Shown here piece after piece: positions 1 through 7,387 of a DNA stretch of 33,134 bases. The notes under the pieces are model-generated. The model made no database searches. It saw only the letters and a program-made list of their open reading frames with translations, and was not told the origin of the DNA. How positions within the stretch are numbered: position 1 is the first letter of the stretch; each line of letters starts with the position of its first letter. The stretch is from Mycetocola tolaasinivorans (GTDB lineage Bacteria > Actinomycetota > Actinomycetes > Actinomycetales > Microbacteriaceae): positions 1 to 33,134 of the forward strand of contig NZ_RCUX01000019.1 in the NCBI RefSeq assembly GCF_003667565.1, given 5' to 3'. The position numbers and the translations under genes were made by a program.

Positions 1-2
1 GT

Positions 3-1766
3 AGCCGCTACCGCGGTGACTTCGAGGAGCGCCTGAAGAAGGTCACCAAGGAGATCCGCAACCGCGGCGACATCATCATCTTCATCGATGAGATCCACAC
101 CCTGGTGGGTGCCGGTGCCGCCGAGGGTGCGATTGACGCCGCGAACATCCTGAAGCCGCTGCTCGCGCGTGGTGAGCTGCAGACCATCGGTGCCACCACC
201 CTGGACGAGTACCGCAAGCACTTCGAGAAGGACGCCGCCCTCGAGCGCCGCTTCCAGCAGATTCAGGTGGGTGAGCCCTCGCTGGCCCACACCATCAACA
301 TCCTGAAGGGTCTGCGCGACCGCTACGAGGCCCACCACAAGGTGTCCATCACCGACGGTGCCATCGTCGCGGCCGCCAACCTGGCTGACCGCTACATCTC
401 CGACCGCTTCCTGCCGGACAAGGCCATCGATCTGCTCGACGAGGCCGGCGCACGCCTGCGCCTCTCGCTGCTGTCGAGCCCGCCCGAGCTGCTCGAGTTC
501 GACGAGAAGATCAACGACGTGCGTACCCGCAAGGAAGACGCCATCGAGGGCCAGGACTTCGAGAAGGCCGCATCGCTGCGCGACGAGGAGAAGAACCTCC
601 TCGGCGAGCGTCTGCGCCTCGAGAAGAAGTGGCGTTCGGGCGAGGTGACCACCGAGGCTACGGTCGACGAGGGTCTGATCGCCGAGGTGCTCGCTCAGGC
701 CACCGGTATCCCGGTGTTCAAGCTCACGGAGGAGGAGTCGGCACGTCTGATCTTCATGGAGAAGGCCCTGCACGAGCGGGTGATTGGCCAGAACGAGGCG
801 ATCAGTGCGCTCTCGCGGACGATCCGTCGTACCCGCGCCGGGCTGAAGGACCCCAAGCGTCCCTCCGGTTCGTTCATCTTCGCCGGCCCCACCGGTGTCG
901 GTAAGACCGAGCTGGCCAAGGCCCTCGCCGAGTTCCTGTTTGACGACGAGAACGCCATGATCTCGCTCGACATGTCCGAGTACGGTGAAAAGCACACCGT
1001 CTCGCGTCTGTTCGGTGCTCCCCCCGGATTTGTTGGATTCGAAGAGGGCGGCCAGCTGACCGAGAAGGTGCGTCGTAAGCCGTTCAGCGTCGTGCTGTTC
1101 GACGAGATCGAGAAGGCTCACCCGGATATCTTCAACTCCCTGCTCCAGATTCTGGAAGAGGGCCGGTTGACCGATGGTCAGGGTCGCGAGATCGACTTCA
1201 AGAACACCGTCATCATCATGACCACGAACCTCGGTTCGAAGGGCATCGCCGGTGGTCCGGTTGGTTTCCAGGCCTCGGGCGACTCCGCCGCGACCTACGA
1301 CATCATGAAGGGCAAGGTGAGTGAGGAGCTGAAGAACCACTTCAAGCCCGAGTTCCTGAACCGTGTTGATGACGTGATCGTGTTCCCGCAGCTGAACAAG
1401 CCCGAACTGCTCCAGATCGTGGACCTCTTCATCGGCCGCCTGCGCGACCGCCTGATGGACCGCGATATGACCATCGAGCTGACCCAGGCCGCAAAGGAGA
1501 AGCTGATCGACATCGGCTTCGACCCGAGCCTCGGTGCCCGGCCGCTGCGTCGCGCGATGCAGCAGCACATCGAGGACCAGCTCTCCGAGCGCATCCTGCA
1601 CGGTGAGCTGGGTGCGGGCGACCACATCCACGTGGACGTCGCGGACAACAAGTTCGTGTTCACCACCTCGCGCCAGGCAAACGCCCTCGATGCCTCGCTG
1701 ACCAACGCGGCCCCCGCGATCAGCACCGGCCCGGCCACCCCGGACCTCCTGGCCTCGGGCGAGTAG
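3..1766 (+). CDS. clpC: ATP-dependent Clp protease ATP-binding subunit ClpC (3' part)
   Basis: Hsp100/Clp AAA+ unfoldase that feeds substrates to the ClpP peptidase in the cytosol. The frame is open from the left edge, so the N-domain and the first Walker A lie outside; 587 codons are visible, of about 840 usual for ClpC. The window opens near the Walker B of the first AAA+ module (FIDEIHTL). A UVR-type helical segment ([16 protein letters not shown]) follows, which separates ClpC from ClpA and ClpB. The second AAA+ module has Walker [11 protein letters not shown] and Walker [12 protein letters not shown], with the GARPLRR sensor-2 arginine motif near the end. No truncation or frameshift is seen in the visible part. 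A long hairpin follows the stop codon. Confidence 0.97.
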   Translation, partial: SRYRGDFEERLKKVTKEIRNRGDIIIFIDEIHTLVGAGAAEGAIDAANILKPLLARGELQTIGATTLDEYRKHFEKDAALERRFQQIQVGEPSLAHTINILKGLRDRYEAHHKVSITDGAIVAAANLADRYISDRFLPDKAIDLLDEAGARLRLSLLSSPPELLEFDEKINDVRTRKEDAIEGQDFEKAASLRDEEKNLLGERLRLEKKWRSGEVTTEATVDEGLIAEVLAQATGIPVFKLTEEESARLIFMEKALHERVIGQNEAISALSRTIRRTRAGLKDPKRPSGSFIFAGPTGVGKTELAKALAEFLFDDENAMISLDMSEYGEKHTVSRLFGAPPGFVGFEEGGQLTEKVRRKPFSVVLFDEIEKAHPDIFNSLLQILEEGRLTDGQGREIDFKNTVIIMTTNLGSKGIAGGPVGFQASGDSAATYDIMKGKVSEELKNHFKPEFLNRVDDVIVFPQLNKPELLQIVDLFIGRLRDRLMDRDMTIELTQAAKEKLIDIGFDPSLGARPLRRAMQQHIEDQLSERILHGELGAGDHIHVDVADNKFVFTTSRQANALDASLTNAAPAISTGPATPDLLASGE

Positions 1767-1773
1767 CCCACGG

Positions 1774-1820
1774 CACACAGAACCGGCCCATCCCGTCACG
1801 GGGTGGGCCGGTTCTGTGTG
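1774..1820 (+). terminator. Hairpin terminator after clpC
   Basis: A perfect 17-bp inverted repeat (1774-1790 with 1804-1820) starts 7 bases after the clpC stop codon. The loop can pair further (CCCG/CGGG). Only a poor T-run follows, so intrinsic termination is inferred from the stem. Confidence 0.75.
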
Positions 1821-1859
1821 TCTGGATACCCGGGTGTGCAGGTTTTGAGCGGGGAGGGA

Positions 1860-1865
1860 TACGCT
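1860..1865 (+). promoter_or_regulatory. -10 hexamer of leaderless N-acetyltransferase gene
   Basis: TACGCT ends exactly six bases before the ATG at 1872, so transcription would begin at or next to the start codon. No clear -35 box is visible. The same hexamer at the same spacing precedes radA and the spermidine-synthase-like gene. Confidence 0.6.
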
Positions 1866-1871
1866 GAGAAG

Positions 1872-2402
1872 ATGACAGCTTCGACCGCCTCCGACATCAC
1901 CATCCGTCGCGCTCGTACCCGGGATGTCCCGGGCATCATGGCCCTGATTCAGCCGCTCGTGGAGCGACGCATCCTGCTCGGTAAGGAGCGCGTGGTGTTC
2001 TACGAGGCGGTGCAGGAGTTTGTGGTGGCCGAGGATGCCACCGGAACCCTGGTGGGGGCCGGTGCGCTGCACGTCATGTGGGAGGACCTGGGGGAGATCC
2101 GTACCCTCGCGGTGTCCGATGATCTGCGCGGCGCGGGGGTGGGTCACCTCATCATCGACCGCCTGGAAGCGCAGGCGCGAGAGCTCGGCCTCACCCGACT
2201 GTTCTGCCTGACGTTTGAGACCGGGTTTTTCACCCGTCACGGGTTTGAGGCCATTGAGGAGCGCCTCGTGGACGCCGAGGTATATGCCGAGCTGGTGCGC
2301 TCGCCCGATGAGGGTGTGGCGGAGTTCCTGGACCTCGCCCGGGTGAAGCCCAACACCCTGGGGAACACGCGCATGCTGAAGCGTCTCAACGCTGCTGGAT
2401 AA
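1872..2402 (+). CDS. argA: Amino-acid N-acetyltransferase (ArgA-like, GNAT)
   Basis: A 176-residue single-domain GNAT protein. It resembles the short actinobacterial N-acetylglutamate synthases (M. tuberculosis Rv2747 type), which transfer acetyl from acetyl-CoA to glutamate or glutamine in the first step of arginine synthesis. Visible marks are the N-terminal TIRRARTRDVPGI strand-helix, the EIRTLAVSD strand, the acetyl-CoA loop LRGAGVG, and a C-terminal FETGFFTRHGF segment typical of this subgroup. The frame is open back to 1803, but the upstream part lies in the clpC terminator, so the ATG at 1872 is chosen; it has a -10 box at leaderless spacing. No other arginine genes are nearby. The GNAT fold is certain; the substrate is inferred from family resemblance. 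Confidence 0.82.
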   Translation: MTASTASDITIRRARTRDVPGIMALIQPLVERRILLGKERVVFYEAVQEFVVAEDATGTLVGAGALHVMWEDLGEIRTLAVSDDLRGAGVGHLIIDRLEAQARELGLTRLFCLTFETGFFTRHGFEAIEERLVDAEVYAELVRSPDEGVAEFLDLARVKPNTLGNTRMLKRLNAAG

Positions 2403-2459
2403 CAGCCGCATATTGTCACCCGACTCGGCGCTGCTGCCGGTGGTGGGGGATCGCCCGGC

Positions 2460-2465
2460 TAGTCT
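2460..2465 (+). promoter_or_regulatory. -10 hexamer of leaderless gene at 2472
   Basis: TAGTCT is followed by six bases and then the ATG at 2472. There is no Shine-Dalgarno sequence before this start. Confidence 0.55.
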
Positions 2466-2471
2466 GGGATT

Positions 2472-3098
2472 ATGAGTGTTTCGCCCCCCGGTTCCGGTCG
2501 TCCGTCGAAGAAGGTTTATGCGCGGCGGCGGCTCCTGGTGCTGTTGGGGCTGGTGGCGGCCATTGCGGTGGTTGTGCTGTTGATCGTGCAGCCGGGGTCG
2601 ACGTCGGAGCGTCCGAAGCCGCAGGTGACGCCGATCACGAGCTCGTCGAGTGAGCCGTCGCCGTCGGTGACACCGACGGGGGATGCGGCGACGCCGAAGT
2701 GCGAGGCGAAGCAGATCGTGGTGAGCGCGATCACCGATAAGGGCAGCTATGCGGCGGGGGAGAAGCCGCAGCTGAAGATGTCGATCACCAATACCGGGAG
2801 CGATGCGTGCCTGATCAATGCGGGGACGGCGAAGCAGTCGTTTACGATTTCGGCCGGCGATGATCGGGTGTGGACGTCGACCGACTGCCAGGTGGAGCCG
2901 AGCGATCAGATGTCGAAGATTGATTCCGGCCAGACGGTGACATCGGCGGAGGCGATTTCGTGGGATCGCACGCGTTCGTCGGCGGAAACCTGTGATGGCG
3001 CGCGGGATGCGGTGCCGGGCGGCGGCGCGACGTATCAGCTGTCGGTGAGTATCGACGGCAATAAGAGCGCGAACGCGAAGCGGTTCGTGCTGGAGTAG
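2472..3098 (+). CDS. Membrane-anchored extracytoplasmic protein, unknown function
   Basis: 208 residues. A basic N-terminus (KKVYARRR, about residues 14-21) precedes one hydrophobic segment (about 22-40) and then a Ser/Thr/Pro-rich linker (about 42-75), the usual layout of a protein tethered to the outer face of the membrane. The C-terminal 130 residues look like a beta-rich Ig-like domain of the kind seen in DUF4232-type proteins (LKMSITNTGSDACLINAG). It has two cysteine pairs that could form disulfides (near residues 77/113 and 139/174). There is no lipobox. Family membership is a guess from pattern; the topology is well supported. It lies between the acetyltransferase gene and the SseB-like gene on the same strand. 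Confidence 0.8.
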   Translation: MSVSPPGSGRPSKKVYARRRLLVLLGLVAAIAVVVLLIVQPGSTSERPKPQVTPITSSSSEPSPSVTPTGDAATPKCEAKQIVVSAITDKGSYAAGEKPQLKMSITNTGSDACLINAGTAKQSFTISAGDDRVWTSTDCQVEPSDQMSKIDSGQTVTSAEAISWDRTRSSAETCDGARDAVPGGGATYQLSVSIDGNKSANAKRFVLE

Positions 3099-3107
3099 GA
3101 ACCCTGG

Positions 3108-3113
3108 GACAAT
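3108..3113 (+). promoter_or_regulatory. -10-like hexamer before SseB-like gene
   Basis: GACAAT, one mismatch from TANNNT, is placed six bases before the ATG at 3120. The intervening AGGGGT could also act as a weak Shine-Dalgarno, but it abuts the start codon. Confidence 0.45.
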
Positions 3114-3119
3114 AGGGGT

Positions 3120-3515
3120 ATGGCAAAAAAGAAGCAGCCGTCTTTCCGTTCCGAGCAGCTTGCTGAGGCGTTGGCCGAGCAGGACATGGCGAAGGTGGCG
3201 TTTGCGCTGCGCAATCACAGTTTTGTGGTGCCGCTGATGAAGCCGCGCACGGGGGACAAGCCCACGGCCGATCAGTCGGCGGATGTGTGGCTGTATCGTG
3301 CGCCGGATACCGGGAAGGTGGCGCTGCTGCTGTTCTCGGATGCGAAGAATAAGCCGGATGCCCTGCCGCCGTTTGTGGCGCTGCACAGGGGCCTGTGGCT
3401 GCATGATTTCCTGCGCACCCACGGTGCGGAGATCGATACGGTTTTCTTTGATATTGCGGGGCCGCATCCGTTGCAGGCACCGGCGTCCGAGATCATGCGG
3501 GTGCTGGATATCTAG
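3120..3515 (+). CDS. Small SseB-like protein, function unknown
   Basis: 131 residues with a basic start (MAKKKQ). The order of elements recalls the SseB N-terminal domain: a helix (SEQLAEALAEQDMAKVAFAL), a short strand (FVVPLMKP), then VALLLFSDAKNKPDALPP. The C-terminal half (DTVFFDIAGPHPLQAPASEIMRVLDI) is compatible with it. No catalytic motif or membrane segment is visible. The gene runs convergently with radA, whose stop lies 47 bases away. The coding call is firm: a clean start, a single frame and an amphipathic protein. The family call is tentative. Confidence 0.75.
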   Translation: MAKKKQPSFRSEQLAEALAEQDMAKVAFALRNHSFVVPLMKPRTGDKPTADQSADVWLYRAPDTGKVALLLFSDAKNKPDALPPFVALHRGLWLHDFLRTHGAEIDTVFFDIAGPHPLQAPASEIMRVLDI

Positions 3516-3562
3516 TTCCCGCGAGGGGCACCCTGCGCATTACCGCTGACACGAGGTGGGCG

Positions 3563-4918
3563 CTAGAACGCGGCGTCGAGTTCTTTTTCTCGGGTGGTCG
3601 CGGCTGATTTTCGTGCCTGGCGGAGGGCTTCCTGGATGCCCTCGGATTCGTGGTCGACGATGCTGGCGTAGCCGAGGCGTTCGGCTTCGGTGCGGCGCTG
3701 GCGGGCGGAGACCACGGGGCGAATTTCCCCGGCGAGGGAGATTTCACCGATGGCGGCGAAGGTGTGGGGCACGGCGAAGTCTTTGACGGCGGAGGCGATG
3801 GCGATGGCGATCGCGAGGTCGGCGCCGGGTTCGGTGAGGCGGACGCCGCCGACGGTGGAGACGTAGACGTCCTTATCGGAGAGTTTGAGGCCCGCGCGGC
3901 GCTCCAGTACGGCGAGGAGCATGGAGACGCGGGAGCTGTCGACCCCGTTGGTGACGCGGCGCGGATTGGGGGCGGAGGAGGACGCGACGAGCGCCTGAAC
4001 CTCCACGGGGAGCGGCCGGCGGCCCTCCATGGCGACGGTTACGCAGGTGCCGGAGACGGGCGTGCCGCGGCTGATGAAGAGGGCGCTGGGGTCGGGGACC
4101 TCGGCGATGCCGTCTCCGGCCATCTCGAAGCAGCCAACTTCGTCGGTGGGCCCGAAGCGGTTCTTGAGTGCGCGCACGAAGCGCAGCGCGGTTTGGCGGT
4201 CTCCCTCGAAGTGGCAGACGACGTCGACCAGGTGCTCCAGTAGGCGCGGACCGGCGATGGTGCCGTCCTTCGTGACGTGGCCCACGATGAGGACGGGAAG
4301 GTTGCGCTCCTTGGCGAGGCGCACGAGGGTCTGGGCGACCTCGCGCACCTGCGCGGGCTGGCCGGCCAGGCCGTCTGACTGATCGCTCGATACCGTCTGG
4401 ACGGAGTCGACGATGAGGAGCTGGGGATCGATGGACTCCACCTGCCCCAGGAGCACACCGAGGTCGGTTTCGCTGGCGATGTACAGGGTGTCGACGAGGG
4501 CCCCGGTGCGCCGCGCCCGCAGCGACACCTGCCCCACCGACTCCTCGGCGCTGACGTACAGCACGCGCGCCCCCGAGCGGGCCACTCGCGCGGCCACCTC
4601 GAGCAGCAGCGTGGACTTACCCACCCCGGGCTCGCCGGAGAGCAGAATGGCCGCCCCGGGGACGATACCGCCGCCGAGCACACGATCGAGCTCACCGATG
4701 CCGCTGGGCCAGTGCGTCAGCGCATTCTCGGTAATGGTGGTGATGGGCCGCGCACTGCGCTCTGCCGAGACGTTGGCCGCCTGCACCCGCGAGGCACCCG
4801 GCTGAGCGCCGACCTCCTGCACGGTGCCCCACTGCTGACACTCGCCGCAACGACCTACCCACTTCGCGGCATGCCAACCGCACTCGGTGCAGACGTATGC
4901 GGAGGTGATCTTGGCCAT
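3563..4918 (-). CDS. radA: DNA repair protein RadA (Sms)
   Basis: A RecA-like ATPase that promotes branch migration and processing of recombination intermediates. In the 451 residues are an N-terminal four-cysteine zinc finger (C10, C13, C24, C27), Walker A GEPGVGKST at about 95-103, the RadA signature KNRFGPT, and a C-terminal Lon-protease-like domain without protease function in this family (VGGVRLTEPGADLAIAIAIAS). The length is normal. The frame is open 16 codons further upstream, but the ATG at 4918 gives the usual start just before the zinc finger and has a TACGCT -10 box six bases upstream. It stands alone on the minus strand and converges with the gene at 3120. Confidence 0.96.
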   Translation of the reverse strand: MAKITSAYVCTECGWHAAKWVGRCGECQQWGTVQEVGAQPGASRVQAANVSAERSARPITTITENALTHWPSGIGELDRVLGGGIVPGAAILLSGEPGVGKSTLLLEVAARVARSGARVLYVSAEESVGQVSLRARRTGALVDTLYIASETDLGVLLGQVESIDPQLLIVDSVQTVSSDQSDGLAGQPAQVREVAQTLVRLAKERNLPVLIVGHVTKDGTIAGPRLLEHLVDVVCHFEGDRQTALRFVRALKNRFGPTDEVGCFEMAGDGIAEVPDPSALFISRGTPVSGTCVTVAMEGRRPLPVEVQALVASSSAPNPRRVTNGVDSSRVSMLLAVLERRAGLKLSDKDVYVSTVGGVRLTEPGADLAIAIAIASAVKDFAVPHTFAAIGEISLAGEIRPVVSARQRRTEAERLGYASIVDHESEGIQEALRQARKSAATTREKELDAAF

Positions 4919-4924
4919 AACCTC

Positions 4925-4930
4925 AGCGTA
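4925..4930 (-). promoter_or_regulatory. -10 hexamer of leaderless radA
   Basis: On the minus strand TACGCT is followed by GAGGTT and then the radA ATG. The hexamer and six-base spacing match those of the acetyltransferase gene at 1872. Confidence 0.6.
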
Positions 4931-5056
4931 CCCGCCACCCCCGACCCCGCACGGATTGCGCCCCAACCCGCCTCAAAACTTGCCCCGCACCCGAGGGCTC
5001 GACACGCCGAACGCGCCCAAAAGCGGCCTCGATTCGCGCCCGGGAAGCGGATATCG

Positions 5057-5062
5057 TAGACT
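5057..5062 (+). promoter_or_regulatory. -10 hexamer of tRNA-Ser
   Basis: TAGACT ends seven bases before the mature tRNA 5' end at 5070, so the transcript would carry little or no 5' leader. No convincing -35 box is seen. Confidence 0.5.
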
Positions 5063-5069
5063 CTTTCTC

Positions 5070-5159
5070 GGTGACGTGTCCGAGCGGCCGAAGGTGCAAC
5101 ACTCGAAATGTTGTGTAGGTTCACCCCTACCGCGGGTTCAAATCCCGCCGTCACCGCCA
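5070..5159 (+). tRNA. tRNA-Ser (anticodon CGA)
   Basis: A 90-base tRNA read directly from the sequence. The acceptor stem GGTGACG (5070-5076) pairs with CGTCACC (5149-5155). The anticodon stem CAACA/TGTTG encloses the loop CTCGAAA with anticodon CGA, reading UCG. A long variable arm, as in class II tRNAs, is followed by the T arm with GGTTCAAATCC. Discriminator G is at 5156 and CCA is encoded at 5157-5159. The minus-strand EamA reading frame ends inside the T arm. Confidence 0.97.
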
Positions 5160-6115
5160 TAAAAACCCCCTCTCCTCGGAGAGGGGGTTTTGCTTTGGGC
5201 TCCGAGTCCCGCCCAGGGCACGCGGCCTTGGCCGACGAGGATCCCGAGCACAACCACGATTGCACCCACCGGCTGATACCAGGCGAGGCTTTCGCCAAGA
5301 GCCAGTACCCCGAGGGCGATCCCAACAACGGGCGCGATATAGGTGACCGTGGAGGCGGCGGTCGCGCCCCAGTTGGCAACGATGCTGGCGTTCCAGACGT
5401 AGGCCAGACCGGTGCCGAACGCGCCGAGAACGAGCATCGATGCCGCCCCTGCCGGGGAGATGGTGAACGGTTGGTTGGCGATGACGGGGCTGAGCACCAC
5501 CATAACGATGGCAGCCAGACCCACCTGCGCGGTCGCGACGGGGATCGCGGTGAGGCCTCGAGGAGAGACGAACCGCCGCATGTATACGAAGGCAATTCCG
5601 TAGCTCAGCGTCGCTCCGAGGCACGCGATGTAACCGAGCGGGCCGGTTTCGCCGTCGAATCCACCCAGGGGATCGAGAACGAACAGAATGCCGATGAACC
5701 CCAGGCCAAGCCCACCCACTTTCCAGCGGTCCGGCCGCTCGGACGGCAGCGCCAGTAACGCGACGCCCATGGTCATGAGGGGCGTCGTCGCGTTGATGAT
5801 GCTCGCTACGCTCGATGGAACGTGTTGCTGTGCCCACGCGAACAGCAGGAACGGCACAACGCACAGCAGCATCGCCACGACGAAGAGGTGTGCCCAGATG
5901 CGCCCGCCTCGCGGAAGTCGTTGACGGCTGACGAAGCAGACGAGCGCGAGCGCTACCGCACCGATTGCCAAACGAGCTAGCACCACCTGCGTTGGCGCGA
6001 GGTCCTGTAACCCGATGCCGACGAGGAAGAAGCTCGACCCCCACACCAGAGCAAGCAATACGTATTGAGTCAGTGTGCGGCGTGACCCCGCCGATCGTTC
6101 AGAACCTTCAGCCAT
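5138..6115 (-). CDS. EamA-family (DMT) transporter
   Basis: A drug/metabolite transporter superfamily permease with two EamA repeats. About ten hydrophobic segments are visible, beginning with YVLLALVWGSSFFLVGIG and ending with PVGAIVVVLGILVG; PLMTMGVALLALPSERPDRW closes the first repeat. The substrate is unknown. I use the ATG at 6115, which has GATCAT six bases upstream, giving 325 residues; an ATG at 6139 is an alternative. The C-terminus is odd: after the last membrane helix the frame runs through the terminator hairpin, which encodes roughly KTPSPRRGGF, and stops at 5138, 22 bases inside the tRNA-Ser gene. The native stop codon appears to have been lost. Confidence 0.88.
   Translation of the reverse strand: MAEGSERSAGSRRTLTQYVLLALVWGSSFFLVGIGLQDLAPTQVVLARLAIGAVALALVCFVSRQRLPRGGRIWAHLFVVAMLLCVVPFLLFAWAQQHVPSSVASIINATTPLMTMGVALLALPSERPDRWKVGGLGLGFIGILFVLDPLGGFDGETGPLGYIACLGATLSYGIAFVYMRRFVSPRGLTAIPVATAQVGLAAIVMVVLSPVIANQPFTISPAGAASMLVLGAFGTGLAYVWNASIVANWGATAASTVTYIAPVVGIALGVLALGESLAWYQPVGAIVVVLGILVGQGRVPWAGLGAQSKTPSPRRGGFYGGDGGI
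5162..5191. terminator. Bidirectional terminator after tRNA-Ser
   Basis: A perfect inverted repeat of 14 bp (5162-5175 with 5178-5191) has an A-run on one side and a T-run on the other, so it is a good intrinsic terminator for both strands. It lies 2 bases after the tRNA and inside the 3' end of the EamA reading frame on the other strand. Confidence 0.88.
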
Positions 6116-6197
6116 GGTTTCATGATCGGTGACATTCATACATCGGTGCTGGCGGAAAACGGACAATGCAGGCTTGCGACGACCTGCCTTTCACCCG

Positions 6198-7020
6198 ATG
6201 ACGTTGCCGAAGTGGTTGCGGTCCGCGGATGTCTACGACGGCGCTAAGCCCGGGGTGAGCGACCTCGCCCCCGGCGGGATCCCAGTGGTGGTATCTTGTC
6301 GGGTGTCGAAGCTTGCGCGTCACCCCCAATCACCTGTGGTTACGTAACCCTGTGACGGTGTTAGAAGCCGTGTATGCGGTCCGCACGAATGCGCTGTTCG
6401 ACGCACATCAGGATGACCAGGAGTTCGGACACCGGTTTCTCGCCGACGAGGCCCGTGCTGCGGGGAAGAAGGCCGGGCCGCCTGTGCACAAATATCTTGT
6501 GTTGCGCGAGTTCACCGTCTCAAGCTCGAACGAGCTCTGGTTGCCTGACATCTCCGAGCACTGGACCGCCGAGGGCAATCTTTACCGCTGCGCCGCCAAA
6601 GACGTCTACGCGCGCCGAATCGTGGGGTACTCGATCAGCGATCGGATGCGGCCCTCGGTCGCTGTCGACGCGCTCAACAGTGCAGGCACCAGGCACGGTG
6701 ATGTGAGCGGGTGCGTGGTTCACAGCGACCGAGGACCGCAGTTCCGGTCGCGCCGCTTCGTCGGCATGATCAACCGTCACGAGATGGTCGGATCGATGGC
6801 CAGAGTCGGTGCTGCGGCCGACAACGCAGCGATGAAATCGTTTTTTAGCCTGCTCCGGAAGGACATCCTCAACCGGCGTCCCCGGGTCTGCCGCGAGGCG
6901 ATGGTGACGTGGATCGAACAGAAGACCTCCCACCGACGCCACGGGCAGGCCCGCCTGGGCTGTTTGACACCAATCGAGTGCGAGACCATCATGAACACCA
7001 CGACTACACTCGCTGCGTGA
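6198..7020 (+). pseudogene. Degenerate IS3-family transposase (orfA/orfB remnant)
   Basis: Remains of an IS3-type element. 6204-6257 encodes LPKWLRSADVYDGAKPGV, like the end of the OrfA helix-turn-helix. 6264-6320 encodes DLAPGGIPVVVSCRVSKLAR, like the start of OrfB, with the intervening OrfA coiled coil missing. An extra C in the run at 6323-6327 shifts the frame; adding it back joins LARHP to NHLWLRNPVT. The frame from 6313 to 7020 then holds the rve integrase core: first Asp in WLPDISEH, second Asp in VVHSDRGPQFRSRRF. The catalytic Glu is replaced by Lys in DNAAMKSFFSLL (usually AMESF). About 35 residues normally found before GPPVH also seem missing. The transposase should be inactive. Comparison with intact relatives is from memory of the family. 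Confidence 0.85.
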
Positions 7021-7084
7021 CTAAGAACTGTCACTTAAACGCGCAACAGCCTCATTCAACCAGAGGATAAACGCGAAAAGAGTG

Positions 7085-7235
7085 AATATATGTGACTGGA
7101 GGAGCATCCGAACAGGCTTGTGGGCCTGGATGGGTTTTTACAAACATCACAGGCCCCGTCCCGATCGGTGTTGTCGCTTCCATGCCTCGTGCGGGCGAGA
7201 TTACAGGCCACCACCACTATTGCAGTTTCGATTGC
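7085..7235 (+). pseudogene. C-terminal remnant of a second DDE transposase
   Basis: One frame reads TGLWAWMGFYKHHRPRP, which matches the tail of many rve transposases (AWLxxYNxHRPH). A frame change near 7160 would continue as IGVVASMPRAGEITGHHHY, resembling the usual IGGxPPxSRVxN end. Nothing upstream of it is recognisable. I read it as a decayed IS481- or IS3-like 3' end; the assignment is tentative. Confidence 0.5.
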
Positions 7236-7387
7236 TGTTTTTGCAAAAACTGAGTGTTGAAATAGTTACCCTCCTGATACCTGAGCTTCTCCTGTGTGTG
7301 GCAACGAGCTAAGAATTGGCTCAACCCGCCTGCCTGGTCGGGCAAAAAACCTCACCTTGCTATCTGCGAGCATGAAAGACAGGGAGC
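7236..7387. other. Non-coding stretch between IS remnant and NACHT gene
   Basis: With the IS scraps before it, the gene-free gap runs from 7021 to 7387. This last part is AT-richer than the window. I see no convincing gene and no standard terminator for the minus-strand gene that ends at 7388. Confidence 0.5.

Noticed and set aside
3650..4243. A Gly/Asp-rich plus-strand frame inside radA
   Set aside because: Antisense to the RadA ATPase and Lon-like domains. The repeated GDGD pattern comes from the codon bias of the real gene.
5108..5758. A plus-strand frame starting in the tRNA and running across the transporter gene
   Set aside because: It begins inside tRNA-Ser and is antisense to the EamA gene. 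No domain or ribosome site is visible.
7300..7360. Possible terminator for the NACHT gene (CCCG...CGGG with nearby A-run)
   Set aside because: On the minus strand the T-run precedes the stem instead of following it, and the stem is only four to five pairs.
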